Counted from the stretch's first letter, positions 33,633-42,680 are shown. The stretch: 60,427 nt of DNA from Deltaproteobacteria bacterium (GCA_016214985.1 JACRMM010000052.1:1-60427); one strand, 5' to 3'. Numbers and translations: made by a program. The notes: generated from the sequence alone by a model not told the origin.

Positions 33633-34637
33633 ATGAGCGAGCCGAAACCGAAACTGGCCATGTACTGGGCTGCCTCCTGCGGAGGTTGCGAGATCGCGCT
33701 GGCCAACATCCACGAGGCGCTTCTCGAGGTCGATCGTCACTTCGACTTCATGTTCTGCCCCTGCCTGCTGGATACCAAGCGGGCCGACATCGAGGCCCTG
33801 GCCGACAAGGCGATCTTCCTCACGCTGTTCAACGGGGCTCTGCGCACGACCGAAAACCGGGAAATGGCAGAGCTCCTGCGGCAGAAGTCCCAGGTCTTCG
33901 TCGCCTTCGGCGCCTGCGCGGCCACCGGCGGCATTCCGGCGTTGGCCAACCATCACGGGATCGGCGCCGTGCTCGACGCGTCCTTCCTGTCTGCGCCCAG
34001 CGTAGACAACCCGGAGAGGATCGTCCCCGGACACCGGACCGTCGTTCCCGAAGGCGAGTTGGAGCTGCCCCGGTTCCTCGCCCGTGTCCTCGCCGTGTCG
34101 GAGGCGGTCGCCGTGGACTACTCGATCCCCGGCTGCCCTCCGGAGCCGGAGCAGATCGTTGCGGTGGTCCGTCACGTGGCGAGCGGCAAGGCGCTTCCGC
34201 CTGCCGGCAGCCAGCTCGGGTGCACGGAGCGGGCGGTCTGCGACGGCTGCTCGAGGGAGAAGAAGGGGCTCCTCACCGGGCGGCTCGTCCGCCCCTTCGA
34301 GACGCTTCCCGAGGCAGGGTGGTGCCTGGTGGAGCAGGGCTTTGCGTGCGTGGGGTCTTCGACACGGGGCGGCTGCGGAGCGCTCTGCCCCGCCGCGAAC
34401 ATGCCCTGCACCGGCTGCTACGGCCCGTTGGACCGGACGGCCGACCCGGGGGCGGCGGCTCTGGCGGCCGTGGTTGCCGCGGTCGACCCCGGCGGCGGCA
34501 ACGGCAGGGAGGAGGCGGCGCTGCACGCCCACGTGCGAGAGGCGCTCGCCGGCGTGGCCGACCCGGTCGGGACCTTCTACCGCTATGCGCTCGCCGCGTC
34601 CGTCGTCGCGGACCGCGAGTCGGAGGGGCGATCATGA
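33633..34637 (+). CDS. [NiFe] hydrogenase small subunit, MvhG-like (group 3c)
   Basis: This 334-residue cytoplasmic subunit carries iron-sulfur clusters from the NiFe site to HdrA-type partners. The proximal-cluster motif ASCGGCE is at residues about 14-20, followed by GACAATGG near 101, the IPGCPPEP segment near 165 and further cysteines (CDGC, GALCPAANMPCTGCYGP). No Tat signal is present, in line with a soluble group 3 enzyme. The stop overlaps the large-subunit start (ATGA). Assembly would require Hyp proteins encoded elsewhere. Confidence 0.9.
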   Translation: MSEPKPKLAMYWAASCGGCEIALANIHEALLEVDRHFDFMFCPCLLDTKRADIEALADKAIFLTLFNGALRTTENREMAELLRQKSQVFVAFGACAATGGIPALANHHGIGAVLDASFLSAPSVDNPERIVPGHRTVVPEGELELPRFLARVLAVSEAVAVDYSIPGCPPEPEQIVAVVRHVASGKALPPAGSQLGCTERAVCDGCSREKKGLLTGRLVRPFETLPEAGWCLVEQGFACVGSSTRGGCGALCPAANMPCTGCYGPLDRTADPGAAALAAVVAAVDPGGGNGREEAALHAHVREALAGVADPVGTFYRYALAASVVADRESEGRS

Positions 34638-36124
34638 GCCGGCGGATCACCATCGACCCGATTACCCGCCTCGAAGGGCACGGCAAGATCGAGATCTTCC
34701 TCGACGACGGGGGCGAGGTGACGGCCGCCTACTTCCAGGTTCCCGAGCTGCGAGGCTTCGAGTCGTTCTGTGTCGGCCGCCACGCCGAGGAGATGCCCAA
34801 CATCACCAACCGGATCTGCGGGGTCTGCCCGGAAGCCCACCACATGGCCGCGGCCAAGGCGCTCGACGCCCTGTTCGGAGCGCCCTGCCTTCCGGCCGCG
34901 GCGCGCGTGCGAGAGCTGATCTACAGCGCCTTCTACGTCACTGACCACACCACGCACTTCTACTGCCTGGGAGGGCCCGACTTCATCGTGGGTCCGGACG
35001 CCCCCAAGGAGGACCGGAACGTCCTCGGCGTCATCCGCACCGTGGGTCTCGAAGCGGGCCAGGCGGTCATCGCCTGCCGGGCGCGCAACCACGAGCTGAT
35101 CAAGAAGCTCGGCGGCCGCGGCGTGCACCTGTGCGCCGGACTGCCCGGCGGCTGGAGCGTGGCGGTCACGCCGGAGATCGCGGCCGAGGCGCAGAGCTAC
35201 GCGCAGCAGAACGTCGACTTCGCGCTCTTCAGCCTCGACGCCTTCCACAAGATCGTGCTGGGCAACGACGCCTACCTGGACCTCGTGCTGTCGGATCTCT
35301 ACCGGCACGAGACGTATTCCATGGGCACGGTCGACGGCGAGTTCGCCCCGAACTTCTACGAGGGCCGCATCCGCGTCGTCGACCCGGAGGGGGCGGAGTT
35401 CGCCCTCTACGAGCCGAAGGATTACCTGGAGCACGTGGCCGAGCACGTGGAGCCGTGGAGTTACCTGAAGTTCCCCTACCTGAAGGCGGTGGGGTGGAAG
35501 GGGTTTGTGGACGGCCCCGAGAGCGGCGTCTACCACGCAACCCCCCTGTCGCGGCTCAACGTGGCCGATCGCATGGCGACGCCCCGGGCACACGGGGAGT
35601 TCGAGCGGTTCTACGAGACCTTCGGCTGCCGGGGCAAGGGCCCGGGCGGCCGGAACCGGCCGGTGCACCACCGCCTCGCCACCCACTGGGCCCGGCTCAT
35701 CGAGCTCCTCTACGCCGCGGAGCGGATGCAGGAGCTGGCCCACCACCCGGAGCTCTGCGACCCCGACGTCCGGCAGGCGGTTGCTCCGCGCGCCGGGGTG
35801 GGAATCGGCTCGGTCGAGGCGCCTCGAGGCACCCTCACGCACCACTACGCCTGTGACGAGCACGGGGTCCTGACCGCGGTCAATCTGATCGTCGGCACCA
35901 CCAACAACAACGCGCCCATCGGCATGTCCATCGCCAAGGCGGCCAAGGGGCTCATTCACGGCGGCAAGGTCTCGGACGGGATCCTGAACCGGGTCGAGAT
36001 GGCCTTCCGCCTCTACGACCCGTGCTGCTCCTGCGCGACCCACGCCCTGGGAAAAGCGCCGCTGGAGCTCACGGTGCGCCGCGCCGCCGACGGGGCCGTG
36101 CTCGACCGGCTCACGCGAGGTTGA
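34634..36124 (+). CDS. [NiFe] hydrogenase large subunit, MvhA-like (group 3c)
   Basis: This 496-residue subunit binds the NiFe(CN)2CO centre. The N-terminal ligands are in RICGVCPEAH (near residue 58) and the C-terminal ones in DPCCSCATH (near 470), the full CxxC pairs. After DPCCSCATH a tail of about 25 residues remains, which the maturation protease encoded next would trim. Together with the MvhG-like subunit, HdrA and MvhD it should split electrons from H2 in the cytoplasm. Start fixed by the ATGA overlap. Confidence 0.92.
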   Translation: MSRRITIDPITRLEGHGKIEIFLDDGGEVTAAYFQVPELRGFESFCVGRHAEEMPNITNRICGVCPEAHHMAAAKALDALFGAPCLPAAARVRELIYSAFYVTDHTTHFYCLGGPDFIVGPDAPKEDRNVLGVIRTVGLEAGQAVIACRARNHELIKKLGGRGVHLCAGLPGGWSVAVTPEIAAEAQSYAQQNVDFALFSLDAFHKIVLGNDAYLDLVLSDLYRHETYSMGTVDGEFAPNFYEGRIRVVDPEGAEFALYEPKDYLEHVAEHVEPWSYLKFPYLKAVGWKGFVDGPESGVYHATPLSRLNVADRMATPRAHGEFERFYETFGCRGKGPGGRNRPVHHRLATHWARLIELLYAAERMQELAHHPELCDPDVRQAVAPRAGVGIGSVEAPRGTLTHHYACDEHGVLTAVNLIVGTTNNNAPIGMSIAKAAKGLIHGGKVSDGILNRVEMAFRLYDPCCSCATHALGKAPLELTVRRAADGAVLDRLTRG

Positions 36125-36126
36125 CC

Positions 36127-36603
36127 ATGGTCGTGATCGGTCTCGGCTCACCGTTTCTCGCCGATGACGGGGTTGGGCCCCGGGTCGTCCGGGAGCTGGC
36201 CCGCCAGGGCCTTCCCGGGGCGCGCCTCGTGGAGGCCCACGCCGGTGGCCTGCTCCTCGTCGAGGAGCTGAAGGGCGCGTCGAGGGCCGTCATCGTCGAC
36301 GCCCTGGCGGACGAGCGGCGCGTTCCGGGCGAGGTGCTCGTGTCCGGCGTCGATCGGGCCACGCACAACGCCTCGTGCAGTCACGACTGCGATCTTCCCC
36401 AGGCCCTCGCCTTGGGGCGGGCCATGGGCCTCCCCCTGCCGGCGGATGCAGAGATCCTGCTGGTCGCGGTCGTCGCTCGGGACCTCAACACCTTCAGCGA
36501 AACCCTCTCTCCAGCGGTCGAGGCCGCCGTGCCCCGCGCCTGCGCCGAGGTGCGCGCCTGGTTGGCTGGAGAAGAGGGGAAACCTCAAGCGGAGGCCGCA
36601 TGA
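36127..36603 (+). CDS. Hydrogenase maturation protease
   Basis: This 158-residue endopeptidase is of the HybD/HycI/FrcD type. The metal-sensing motifs are VIGLGSPFLADDGVGPRV at the N-terminus with Asp and the later RATHNASCSHDCDLP segment. It would cleave the C-terminal tail of the large subunit once Ni is inserted. It starts 2 bp after the large subunit stop and its own stop overlaps hdrA, so it is part of the same operon. Confidence 0.88.
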   Translation: MVVIGLGSPFLADDGVGPRVVRELARQGLPGARLVEAHAGGLLLVEELKGASRAVIVDALADERRVPGEVLVSGVDRATHNASCSHDCDLPQALALGRAMGLPLPADAEILLVAVVARDLNTFSETLSPAVEAAVPRACAEVRAWLAGEEGKPQAEAA

Positions 36604-38540
36604 GCAGCCACCCCAAGACCGCCGTCATCCTGTGCACATGCAGCGGCGTCATCGCGGAGAAGATCGACTGGACGGAGGTCCAGGCCTTGCTGGCCTCCCA
36701 CCCGGCCCAGCCGTCGTGGAAGATCGACGAGCTCGCCTGCGGAGCGGACAACCTGGACGGGCTCGCCACGTGGCTGCGGTCGGAGGGCCCCGAGCGCGTC
36801 GTGGTCGCGGCGTGCTCGCCCCGCGAGCACGAGCCCACCTTCCGCACGCTCCTCGCGGCCGCCGGGATCAACCCGTACTTCCTGCAGTTCGTCAACGTGC
36901 GCGAGCAGGTGGCCTGGGTCACGAGCAACGCCGGCGAGGCGACCCGCAAGGCGGCCCGAATTCTGGCCGGCGCGCTGAATCGGGTCGAGCGCCACGAGGC
37001 TCTCGTCGAGCGCCAGGTTCCGGTTCGCACCGACGTAGCGGTTCTCGGCGCCGGCCCGGCGGGCATGCAGGCGGCGCTGACCCTGGCGCGGGCCGGTCGG
37101 AAGGTGACGCTCATCGAGAAGGAGCCGTTCATCGGCGGCCTCCCCGTCCGCTTCGAGGAGCTCTTCCCGAACCTGGAGTGCGGCCCCTGCCTCCTGGAGC
37201 CGGTCATGGGCGACCTCCTCCACGGACCGGAGAGCGCACAGGTGTCGGTCCTGACCCTCGCGGAGGTTCAGGAGGTCAAGGGGAGCTTCGGAAACTGGAC
37301 CCTCACGGTTCGCCAGGAGCCGCGCTACGTCGATTCGGACCTGTGCATCGGGTGCATGGTCTGCGCGGGCGCGTGCCCGGCGCGCCGACCGAACCGCTGG
37401 AACGGGGCGGGAGAGATGGCCGCGGTGGACGCACCGTTTGCCGGCGCGCTCCCGAACCTGCCGCACGTGGATGCTGCGACGTGCTTGCGGCTGAAGGGAG
37501 AAGAGTGCGCCGCGTGCCTCGGGGAGTGCCCCGTGGAGGGAGCGCTCGACTTCGCCGAGGCCGCGCGGGAGCACACGGTCCAGGCGGGCGCGATCGTGGT
37601 CGCCACGGGTGCCGTTGAGCGCGCCGAGCCGCCGGCGATCTTCGCAGGGCTTCCGGACGTCTTCTCCGCTTACTCTTTCGAGCGGCTGCTCGCGATGAAC
37701 GGGCCCAGCGGGGGCGAGCTCACAAAGGCCGACGGCGCGCCGCCGGCCTCGGTGGCCATCGTCCAGTGTGCCGGCTCTCTCGACGACGCAGACGTTCCCT
37801 ACTGCTCGGGCACCTGCTGCAAGGCGGCGCTCAAGTATGCCCATCTCGCCCGGGGAAAGGTTGAGGGCCTCACCACCACGCGCCTGGTCCGCGAGCAGTC
37901 GGTGGGTGGCGTCGAGGCGGCCCGCCTCTATCACCACGGAACCGGCACCACGGTTCGCTACGAGCGCCTGGCGGACCTGAGCGTGGGTCACTCGCCCGCG
38001 GGGCGGGTGCTCCGCGTCGCCGGCCGCGCCGAGGAGGTCCCGGCCGACGTGATCGTCCTGTGCCAGCCGCTCGTCCCCGGAGCGGGAACGTCGGCCGCGG
38101 TGGGCCTACTGGAGCTTGCCACCGACGAGGCCGGGTTTGTCGCCCCGCTCCACGGGCTCTCCGGTTCCTGCTCGGCGCCGCTCAAGGGCGTCTACCTCGC
38201 CGGAAGCTGCCGGGGGCCCGGGGATATCCGCGAAGCCTTCGCCACCGGCACGGCGGCCGCCGGCCACGCGCTGTCCGACCTGGTGGAGGGCCGCGATCTC
38301 ATCGTGGACCCCCAGGTGGCCGTGGTCGACGAAACGGCGTGCGCGGGTTGCAAGACGTGCCTGCTGGTCTGTCCCTACAAGGCGGTGTCGTGGAACGAGG
38401 GCGAGAAGGCGGCGGAGGTGGCCGACATTCTCTGCCGCGGCTGCGGCACCTGCGTCGCCGCGTGCCCGGCCGGGGCCATCACCGGACGGGGCTTCTCGAG
38501 AGAGATGCTCCGCGCCGAGCTCGAGGGAGTGTTGTCATGA
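36600..38540 (+). CDS. HdrA-like flavin/iron-sulfur subunit
   Basis: This 646-residue protein resembles heterodisulfide reductase subunit A, the electron-bifurcating FAD protein. An N-terminal CCG-type and FAD-binding region carries VAVLGAGPAGMQAALTLA near residue 143; HdrA cysteines are in LECGPCLLEP. Two ferredoxin-type sets are visible: CIGCMVCAGACP with CAACLGECP near 250-310, and CAGCKTCLLVCP with CRGCGTCVAACP near 585-630. No HdrB or HdrC is coded nearby, so the acceptor enzyme is elsewhere or different. It sits between the maturation protease and MvhD. Confidence 0.88.
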   Translation: MSSHPKTAVILCTCSGVIAEKIDWTEVQALLASHPAQPSWKIDELACGADNLDGLATWLRSEGPERVVVAACSPREHEPTFRTLLAAAGINPYFLQFVNVREQVAWVTSNAGEATRKAARILAGALNRVERHEALVERQVPVRTDVAVLGAGPAGMQAALTLARAGRKVTLIEKEPFIGGLPVRFEELFPNLECGPCLLEPVMGDLLHGPESAQVSVLTLAEVQEVKGSFGNWTLTVRQEPRYVDSDLCIGCMVCAGACPARRPNRWNGAGEMAAVDAPFAGALPNLPHVDAATCLRLKGEECAACLGECPVEGALDFAEAAREHTVQAGAIVVATGAVERAEPPAIFAGLPDVFSAYSFERLLAMNGPSGGELTKADGAPPASVAIVQCAGSLDDADVPYCSGTCCKAALKYAHLARGKVEGLTTTRLVREQSVGGVEAARLYHHGTGTTVRYERLADLSVGHSPAGRVLRVAGRAEEVPADVIVLCQPLVPGAGTSAAVGLLELATDEAGFVAPLHGLSGSCSAPLKGVYLAGSCRGPGDIREAFATGTAAAGHALSDLVEGRDLIVDPQVAVVDETACAGCKTCLLVCPYKAVSWNEGEKAAEVADILCRGCGTCVAACPAGAITGRGFSREMLRAELEGVLS

Positions 38541-39004
38541 GCTGCACCACACCAGCGACCGTGAGACCCTTCCCCTCGCCCGAGTCTGGCCGCCCCTGCG
38601 CCGCCCCCCGGATCGTCGCCTTCCTCTGCAACTGGTGCTCGTACGCCGGGGCGGACAAGGCGGGGATGAACCAGCTGCCCGTGCCCCCGGAGCTCGCCGT
38701 GGTCCGGGTGATGTGCTCGGGGCGCGTGGAGCCTACGGCGATCCTCGAAGCGTACCAGAAGGGGGCCGACGGGGTGATGGTGCTCGCCTGCCATCCGGGC
38801 GACTGCCACTACAAAGAGGGCAATCTGCGCGCCTACTGCCGCGCGGAGCTCTTGGAGCGACTGATCCCCCAGCTCGGTATCGACCGGGAGCGGTTCGTCT
38901 TCGACTACGTCTCGGCAGCGGAAGCCGAGAAGTTCTCACAGATCACCGGCGACTTCGTTGCCCGCATCCGCGAGCTCAACGCGCTGTCTTCTCGGGAAGG
39001 ATGA
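38537..39004 (+). CDS. MvhD-like [2Fe-2S] electron-transfer subunit
   Basis: This 155-residue protein is the delta subunit that links hydrogenase to HdrA. The conserved cysteines are in FLCNWCSYAGADKAG (near 31), VRVMCSGRV (near 59) and LACHPGDCHYKEGN (near 83), the family pattern. The start overlaps hdrA by 4 bp. Together with MvhGA and HdrA it forms the electron-bifurcating core of the operon. Confidence 0.9.
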   Translation: MSCTTPATVRPFPSPESGRPCAAPRIVAFLCNWCSYAGADKAGMNQLPVPPELAVVRVMCSGRVEPTAILEAYQKGADGVMVLACHPGDCHYKEGNLRAYCRAELLERLIPQLGIDRERFVFDYVSAAEAEKFSQITGDFVARIRELNALSSREG

Positions 39005-39010
39005 TGAACG

Positions 39011-39235
39011 ATGTCCACCCAGATGCTCGACTGCCTCGGTCTGAAGTGCCCCCAGCCCACGCTCAAGGTCACCGTCATGGCGACGAAGATGAAGCCGGGG
39101 GACGTCCTCGAAGTCGCCGCGGACTGCGGCACGTTTGAAAAAGACATCCGCGACTGGTGCGGCCGGTCGAAGAAGACTCTGCTCTGGATCAAGGACGAAG
39201 GGGGGGGTAAAAAGAAGGCACAGATCAAGTTCTAA
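39011..39235 (+). CDS. TusA/SirA-family sulfur carrier
   Basis: This 74-residue protein has the signature CPQP near residue 13 (LDCLGLKCPQPTLKV) with the active cysteine that carries persulfide sulfur. TusA-like proteins deliver sulfur to tRNA thiolation, molybdopterin, or Hdr-like sulfur oxidation and reduction systems. Being last in the hydrogenase/HdrA operon, 6 bp after MvhD, it suggests that HdrA works on sulfur compounds here, which is inference. Confidence 0.88.
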   Translation: MSTQMLDCLGLKCPQPTLKVTVMATKMKPGDVLEVAADCGTFEKDIRDWCGRSKKTLLWIKDEGGGKKKAQIKF

Positions 39236-39323
39236 GCGTTGCGCCCTGTGACGGGGACGGGTCTTCGAACCGGCGGGCGCGGCGCCGAGGCGGCGCGCGA
39301 GACGCCGGAGAGGAGTCGCCCCC

Positions 39324-40292
39324 TTGACGCTCGATCACCGGGCCGTGTCGGCCCGAAACACCTTCGCCGGTCCGCCGATCGACCGGATCCACGCCCGGCG
39401 GCGCGACGAGCCTTGGCTTGCCCAGCAACTCGCGGATCCCGCGACGCGTCTCCTGTTCCTCTGGCGGTCGAGGACCCTGGTCACGGCCGGCGACAGCGCG
39501 CGTCCCGCGACCTTCCCGGCTGCGGGCGCGGAGCCGCTGCTCGCGGCGGCCGAGTCCGTGACGCTGCTCGGCCGCGACGGGAGTTCCTCCCTGTGGGTCG
39601 CGGTGGACCTCCCGGACGGGGCGCCTCCCCCGGAAGCCCTGACCCGGGCGGGTGAGTTCCGGGATCTTCGGGAGCTCGCACCCTCCCTGCCGGCGGAGGA
39701 GTCGGCGCTCCTCTGTCAGGCACGAGCCCTCGCGTACTGGCACCGGCGCCACCAGTTCTGCGGCGTCTGCGGCCACCCCACCCGAAGCGCGGAGGCGGGC
39801 CACCTGCGCCAGTGCACGAACGAAGCCTGCGCGGAGCAGCACTTTCCCCGCACCGACCCCGCCATCATCGTGCTCGTCACCTCGATGGGCCGCTGCCTTC
39901 TCGGCCGCCAAAGCGGTTGGCCCCCGGGGCGGTTTTCGACCGTCGCGGGCTTCGTCGAGCCGGGGGAGAGCGTGGAGGAGGCCGTGGCCCGGGAGGTGGA
40001 GGAGGAGACCGGCGTCGTGGTGGGGCGGGTCTCGTATCACTCCTCTCAACCCTGGCCCTTCCCCGCCTCCGTGATGCTCGGCTTTACGGCCGAGGCCCGG
40101 GAGGAGACCATTCGGCTCGACGACGAGCTCGAGGAGGCGCGGTGGTTCTCGGCACATGATCTTCGCGCCGCCCTGAAGGCGGGCACCGTGCGCCTGCCCG
40201 GGCCGATCTCCATCGCCTACCGGTTGATCGAGCACTGGTACGACGCCCAAGGCCCGGAGCGGCTGGAGACGGTCGGCCTCGCACCTTGGTGA
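39324..40292 (+). CDS. nudC: NADH pyrophosphatase NudC
   Basis: This 322-residue enzyme hydrolyses NAD(H) and removes NAD caps from RNA. A zinc ribbon (FCGVCGHPT ... QCTNEAC) lies near 150-172, then the Nudix box GFVEPGESVEEAV with REVEEETG near 212-234, then the NudC-specific SQPWPFP motif near 241. The start is a TTG at 39324 following GAGAGGAG. Four base pairs separate a divergent layout from nothing else: it ends 15 bp from the convergent nuclease gene. Confidence 0.9.
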   Translation: MTLDHRAVSARNTFAGPPIDRIHARRRDEPWLAQQLADPATRLLFLWRSRTLVTAGDSARPATFPAAGAEPLLAAAESVTLLGRDGSSSLWVAVDLPDGAPPPEALTRAGEFRDLRELAPSLPAEESALLCQARALAYWHRRHQFCGVCGHPTRSAEAGHLRQCTNEACAEQHFPRTDPAIIVLVTSMGRCLLGRQSGWPPGRFSTVAGFVEPGESVEEAVAREVEEETGVVVGRVSYHSSQPWPFPASVMLGFTAEAREETIRLDDELEEARWFSAHDLRAALKAGTVRLPGPISIAYRLIEHWYDAQGPERLETVGLAPW

Positions 40293-40307
40293 GCGGTCTC
40301 ACACCTC

Positions 40308-40979
40308 TCAGCGGTTGCTCTGCCCTTCGATCCAGTCGGAGAGGTCGTGGGCGTGTACGAGATCGACGCCGGCGCTGTCGGCCAACTGCCGCGCCGAACG
40401 GGTGAAGCTGCTCGTGGCCACGACAATGGCGAGGTCGGCGCGGTAGAAGTGCCGCGCGGCCACCGCCTCCTGCACCGCCCCGTTTCCCACCGGTTGCCCC
40501 TGCCGCTTGCATTGGACCACCACCCGAAGCTCGCCTCGCTCGGCCACGACGTCGGCGCCCTGGTCCCCGGATCTGCGCGTGGTGCGCGCCTGCCAGCCGG
40601 CTTCGACGAAGGCGCGCGCCACGCGGGCCTCGAAGGCGAGGGGGTCCGGGTCGGCGGCCTCGTCCGACGGCTCGCCGCGGGCCGGAGCCGAGGCGACGAG
40701 CCGATCGAGCCGCTCGGGGGGCACGTGGCGCAGGGAGTCCGGGAGCTTTCGCTCGATGAACGAGCCGAGCTCCCGCTCCCACTCCTCGTACACCACGTCA
40801 CCGTAGTCGTCGACGTAGATGAGCTGCGAACGCTTCAGCTGCAGCGCCTTGAGGTACGCCGGGTGGCGTCGGAAGAAGCGGCGCAGGCGCCGGCCGTCGG
40901 ATCTCCAGTACGCGATCCCCGGCACGAGGGCGGCGAGCCCCGCCAGCGCCACGGCAGCCTCCGGGGCGAGCCCGGTCAC
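40308..40979 (-). CDS. Membrane-anchored Mrr-like restriction endonuclease domain protein
   Basis: This 223-residue protein starts at a GTG (40979) overlapping the amidase stop. Residues 4-22 form a hydrophobic anchor. Residues about 110-220 are an Mrr-type PD-(D/E)xK nuclease domain: FEARVARAFVEAGW, GDQGADVVAE with catalytic Asp, and VVVQCKRQ with the Q-x-K pair, followed by AIVVATSSFT. Such membrane-anchored nucleases are widespread; some cleave modified DNA but the role of this one is unknown. The upstream part of the same reading is not coding. Confidence 0.8.
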   Translation of the reverse strand: MTGLAPEAAVALAGLAALVPGIAYWRSDGRRLRRFFRRHPAYLKALQLKRSQLIYVDDYGDVVYEEWERELGSFIERKLPDSLRHVPPERLDRLVASAPARGEPSDEAADPDPLAFEARVARAFVEAGWQARTTRRSGDQGADVVAERGELRVVVQCKRQGQPVGNGAVQEAVAARHFYRADLAIVVATSSFTRSARQLADSAGVDLVHAHDLSDWIEGQSNR

Positions 40980-41512
40980 GCGAGGGTCTCCGCGAACCAG
41001 CGGCGGAGCCGCTCCCAGTCGAAGAGGGGGCCGGGGTCGCGCTTCCGCCCTGGGGCGATGTGCTCGTGGCCGACGATCCGCTCGGTCGTGATGGCGGGGA
41101 GTGCAGCCCGCAGCGCCCGCAGGAGCGGTTCCAGCGCCGCGTACTGGGCCTCCGTGAAGGAAGTCACCTCGTCGCCCTCGAGCTCGATGCCTACGGAGAA
41201 CCGGTTGACGTCCGGCGCACCGTCGAGCTCGCTCACACCGGCGTGCCACGCCTTCTCGTCGGTGTCCACCAACTGCACGACGCGGCCCCGCCGGTCCAGG
41301 TAGAAGTGGCAGGAGACGCGGAGCGTCGCGAGCTCTCGGAAGTAGGGGTGGGCGGCGGGGTCGAGCCGGTTCTGAAAAAAGTCGAGCACGTACGGTCCGC
41401 CGAAGCTGCCGGGCGGCAGGCTGATGTGGTGGAGCACGACCGCGTCCACCCGAGTCCCTTCCCGCGACGAGCAGTTGGGGCTGGGGGAGAAGGGGACGCC
41501 TGGGACGATCAT
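40976..41512 (-). CDS. N-acetylmuramoyl-L-alanine amidase, AmpD-like
   Basis: This 178-residue amidase has no signal peptide, so it probably acts in the cytoplasm on anhydro-muropeptides during wall recycling. Zinc ligands fit the family: VVLHHISLP, then CHFYLDRRG and AWHAGVSE, with GHEHIAPGRKRDPGPLFDW holding the last His and Asp. It overlaps the peptide permease upstream and the Mrr-like gene downstream by 4 bp each, suggesting a single transcript with the peptide transporter genes. Confidence 0.9.
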   Translation of the reverse strand: MIVPGVPFSPSPNCSSREGTRVDAVVLHHISLPPGSFGGPYVLDFFQNRLDPAAHPYFRELATLRVSCHFYLDRRGRVVQLVDTDEKAWHAGVSELDGAPDVNRFSVGIELEGDEVTSFTEAQYAALEPLLRALRAALPAITTERIVGHEHIAPGRKRDPGPLFDWERLRRWFAETLA

Positions 41513-42351
41513 CGCCGGCTCGCCGGGTCCAGGCGGTCGCGCAGCGCGTCGCCGAGCACGTTGATGCCGAGCACCGTCGCCATGATGGCCAGCCCTGGGA
41601 AGAGCGCGAGGTGCGGGGCGAACAGGAGGTAGTCCACGCCCTGGCTCAGCATGCCGCCCCAGGTGGGGACGTCCTGGGGGCCCAGCCCCAGGAACGAGAG
41701 GCTCGATTCGGCCAGGATCGTCGACGCCACCGAAAACGTCGCCTGCACGGCCAGGGGACCGGCCAGGTTCGGGAGGATGTGGCGCCAGGCGATGCGCACA
41801 GGCCCGGCGCCGAGCACCTGCGCCGCCACCACGAACTCCCGGTGCTTCAGGGACAGGACCTCACCCCGGACCAGGCGCGCGAACCCGACCCAGCCCAGGA
41901 CGCTCAGGGCCAGGACCAGGTTCCGGACGCTCGGCCCCAGCACCCCGGCCAGGGCGATCGCAAGGAGGATGCCGGGGAAGGCGAGCAGCACGTCCACGAC
42001 GCGCATGGCGGCCTCGTCGACCCAGCCCCCGCTGTAACCCGCGACGAGGCCCACTGCCGTGCCGACCGCGAGGCTCAGGCCCACGGCGACGATCCCGACC
42101 CCGAGGCTCACTCGGCCCCCGTAGAGGAGCCCGGCCAGGACGTCGCGCCCGAGCCGGTCCTGACCCAGCGGATGCGCCCAGGTCGGACCCTCGAGCCCCC
42201 CGGAGAGCTGGAGGGCGTCAGGCGGCGCCGGGCTCAGCCAGGGCGCCAGGGTTGCGCCCACGGCCAGCGCGAGCAGCAGTCCGGTGGCGACGACCAGGAA
42301 CACCCGGCCGCCTGCGAAGCGGGGAAGGGCGAAGCGCCTCCGTGTGGTCAT
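41509..42351 (-). CDS. Peptide ABC transporter permease, DppC/OppC-like
   Basis: This 280-residue inner-membrane permease has an N-terminal segment at about 14-35, the domain LGQDRLGRDVLAGLLYGGRV near 58-77, and five further segments. The EAA loop is near 185-200 (EFVVAAQVLGAGPVRIAWRH). It pairs with the DppB-like permease, but 329 bp separate the two and no ATPase genes are present nearby. Coupling to the AmpD-like amidase suggests import of peptidoglycan-derived peptides. Confidence 0.88.
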   Translation of the reverse strand: MTTRRRFALPRFAGGRVFLVVATGLLLALAVGATLAPWLSPAPPDALQLSGGLEGPTWAHPLGQDRLGRDVLAGLLYGGRVSLGVGIVAVGLSLAVGTAVGLVAGYSGGWVDEAAMRVVDVLLAFPGILLAIALAGVLGPSVRNLVLALSVLGWVGFARLVRGEVLSLKHREFVVAAQVLGAGPVRIAWRHILPNLAGPLAVQATFSVASTILAESSLSFLGLGPQDVPTWGGMLSQGVDYLLFAPHLALFPGLAIMATVLGINVLGDALRDRLDPASRR

Positions 42352-42680
42352 GGACCTCGCCTGTTTCTCATCAGCGGAACCTCGTGAATCGGACAGCGCA
42401 AATCATCAGAAAGCGCACCGCCCCAGCTTTCGAGCCTTCCATCCATAAAGAAACCCCCGTGCTCCAAGAGCGGCCGGACGCCCCGCCGCTGCGCGGGACG
42501 ATCCCTGGGCGTCTGGGGCATCTCTCGGCCGAACGAAGGGGCCATCGCCGCCGCGCCGTCGCAAGCACCCTGCCAAGACCGCGTCCTGCTCCGCTCTGGG
42601 GCATCCGACCGCTCCCGGTTCATTCGTCGGGGTGACCGAAGGTCACGGGCAACTTATCCCCAGGAGCGGGGCCCCTCTTC
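42352..42680. other. 329-bp gap inside the peptide transporter cluster
   Basis: Two permease genes that normally abut are separated here. The gap has a perfect 6-bp hairpin (GTGACC 42632-42637, GGTCAC 42641-42646) just after the DppB stop. On the minus strand it can also be read as a 32-91 residue frame running into the DppC start, without family resemblance. It may hold a promoter for dppC and the amidase; none is clear enough to place. Confidence 0.4.

Noticed and set aside
42348..42623. 91-codon minus-strand frame ending in the dppC start
   Set aside because: The ATGA overlap with dppC is suggestive, but codon use and composition look random and no domain is seen; kept only as part of the gap description.
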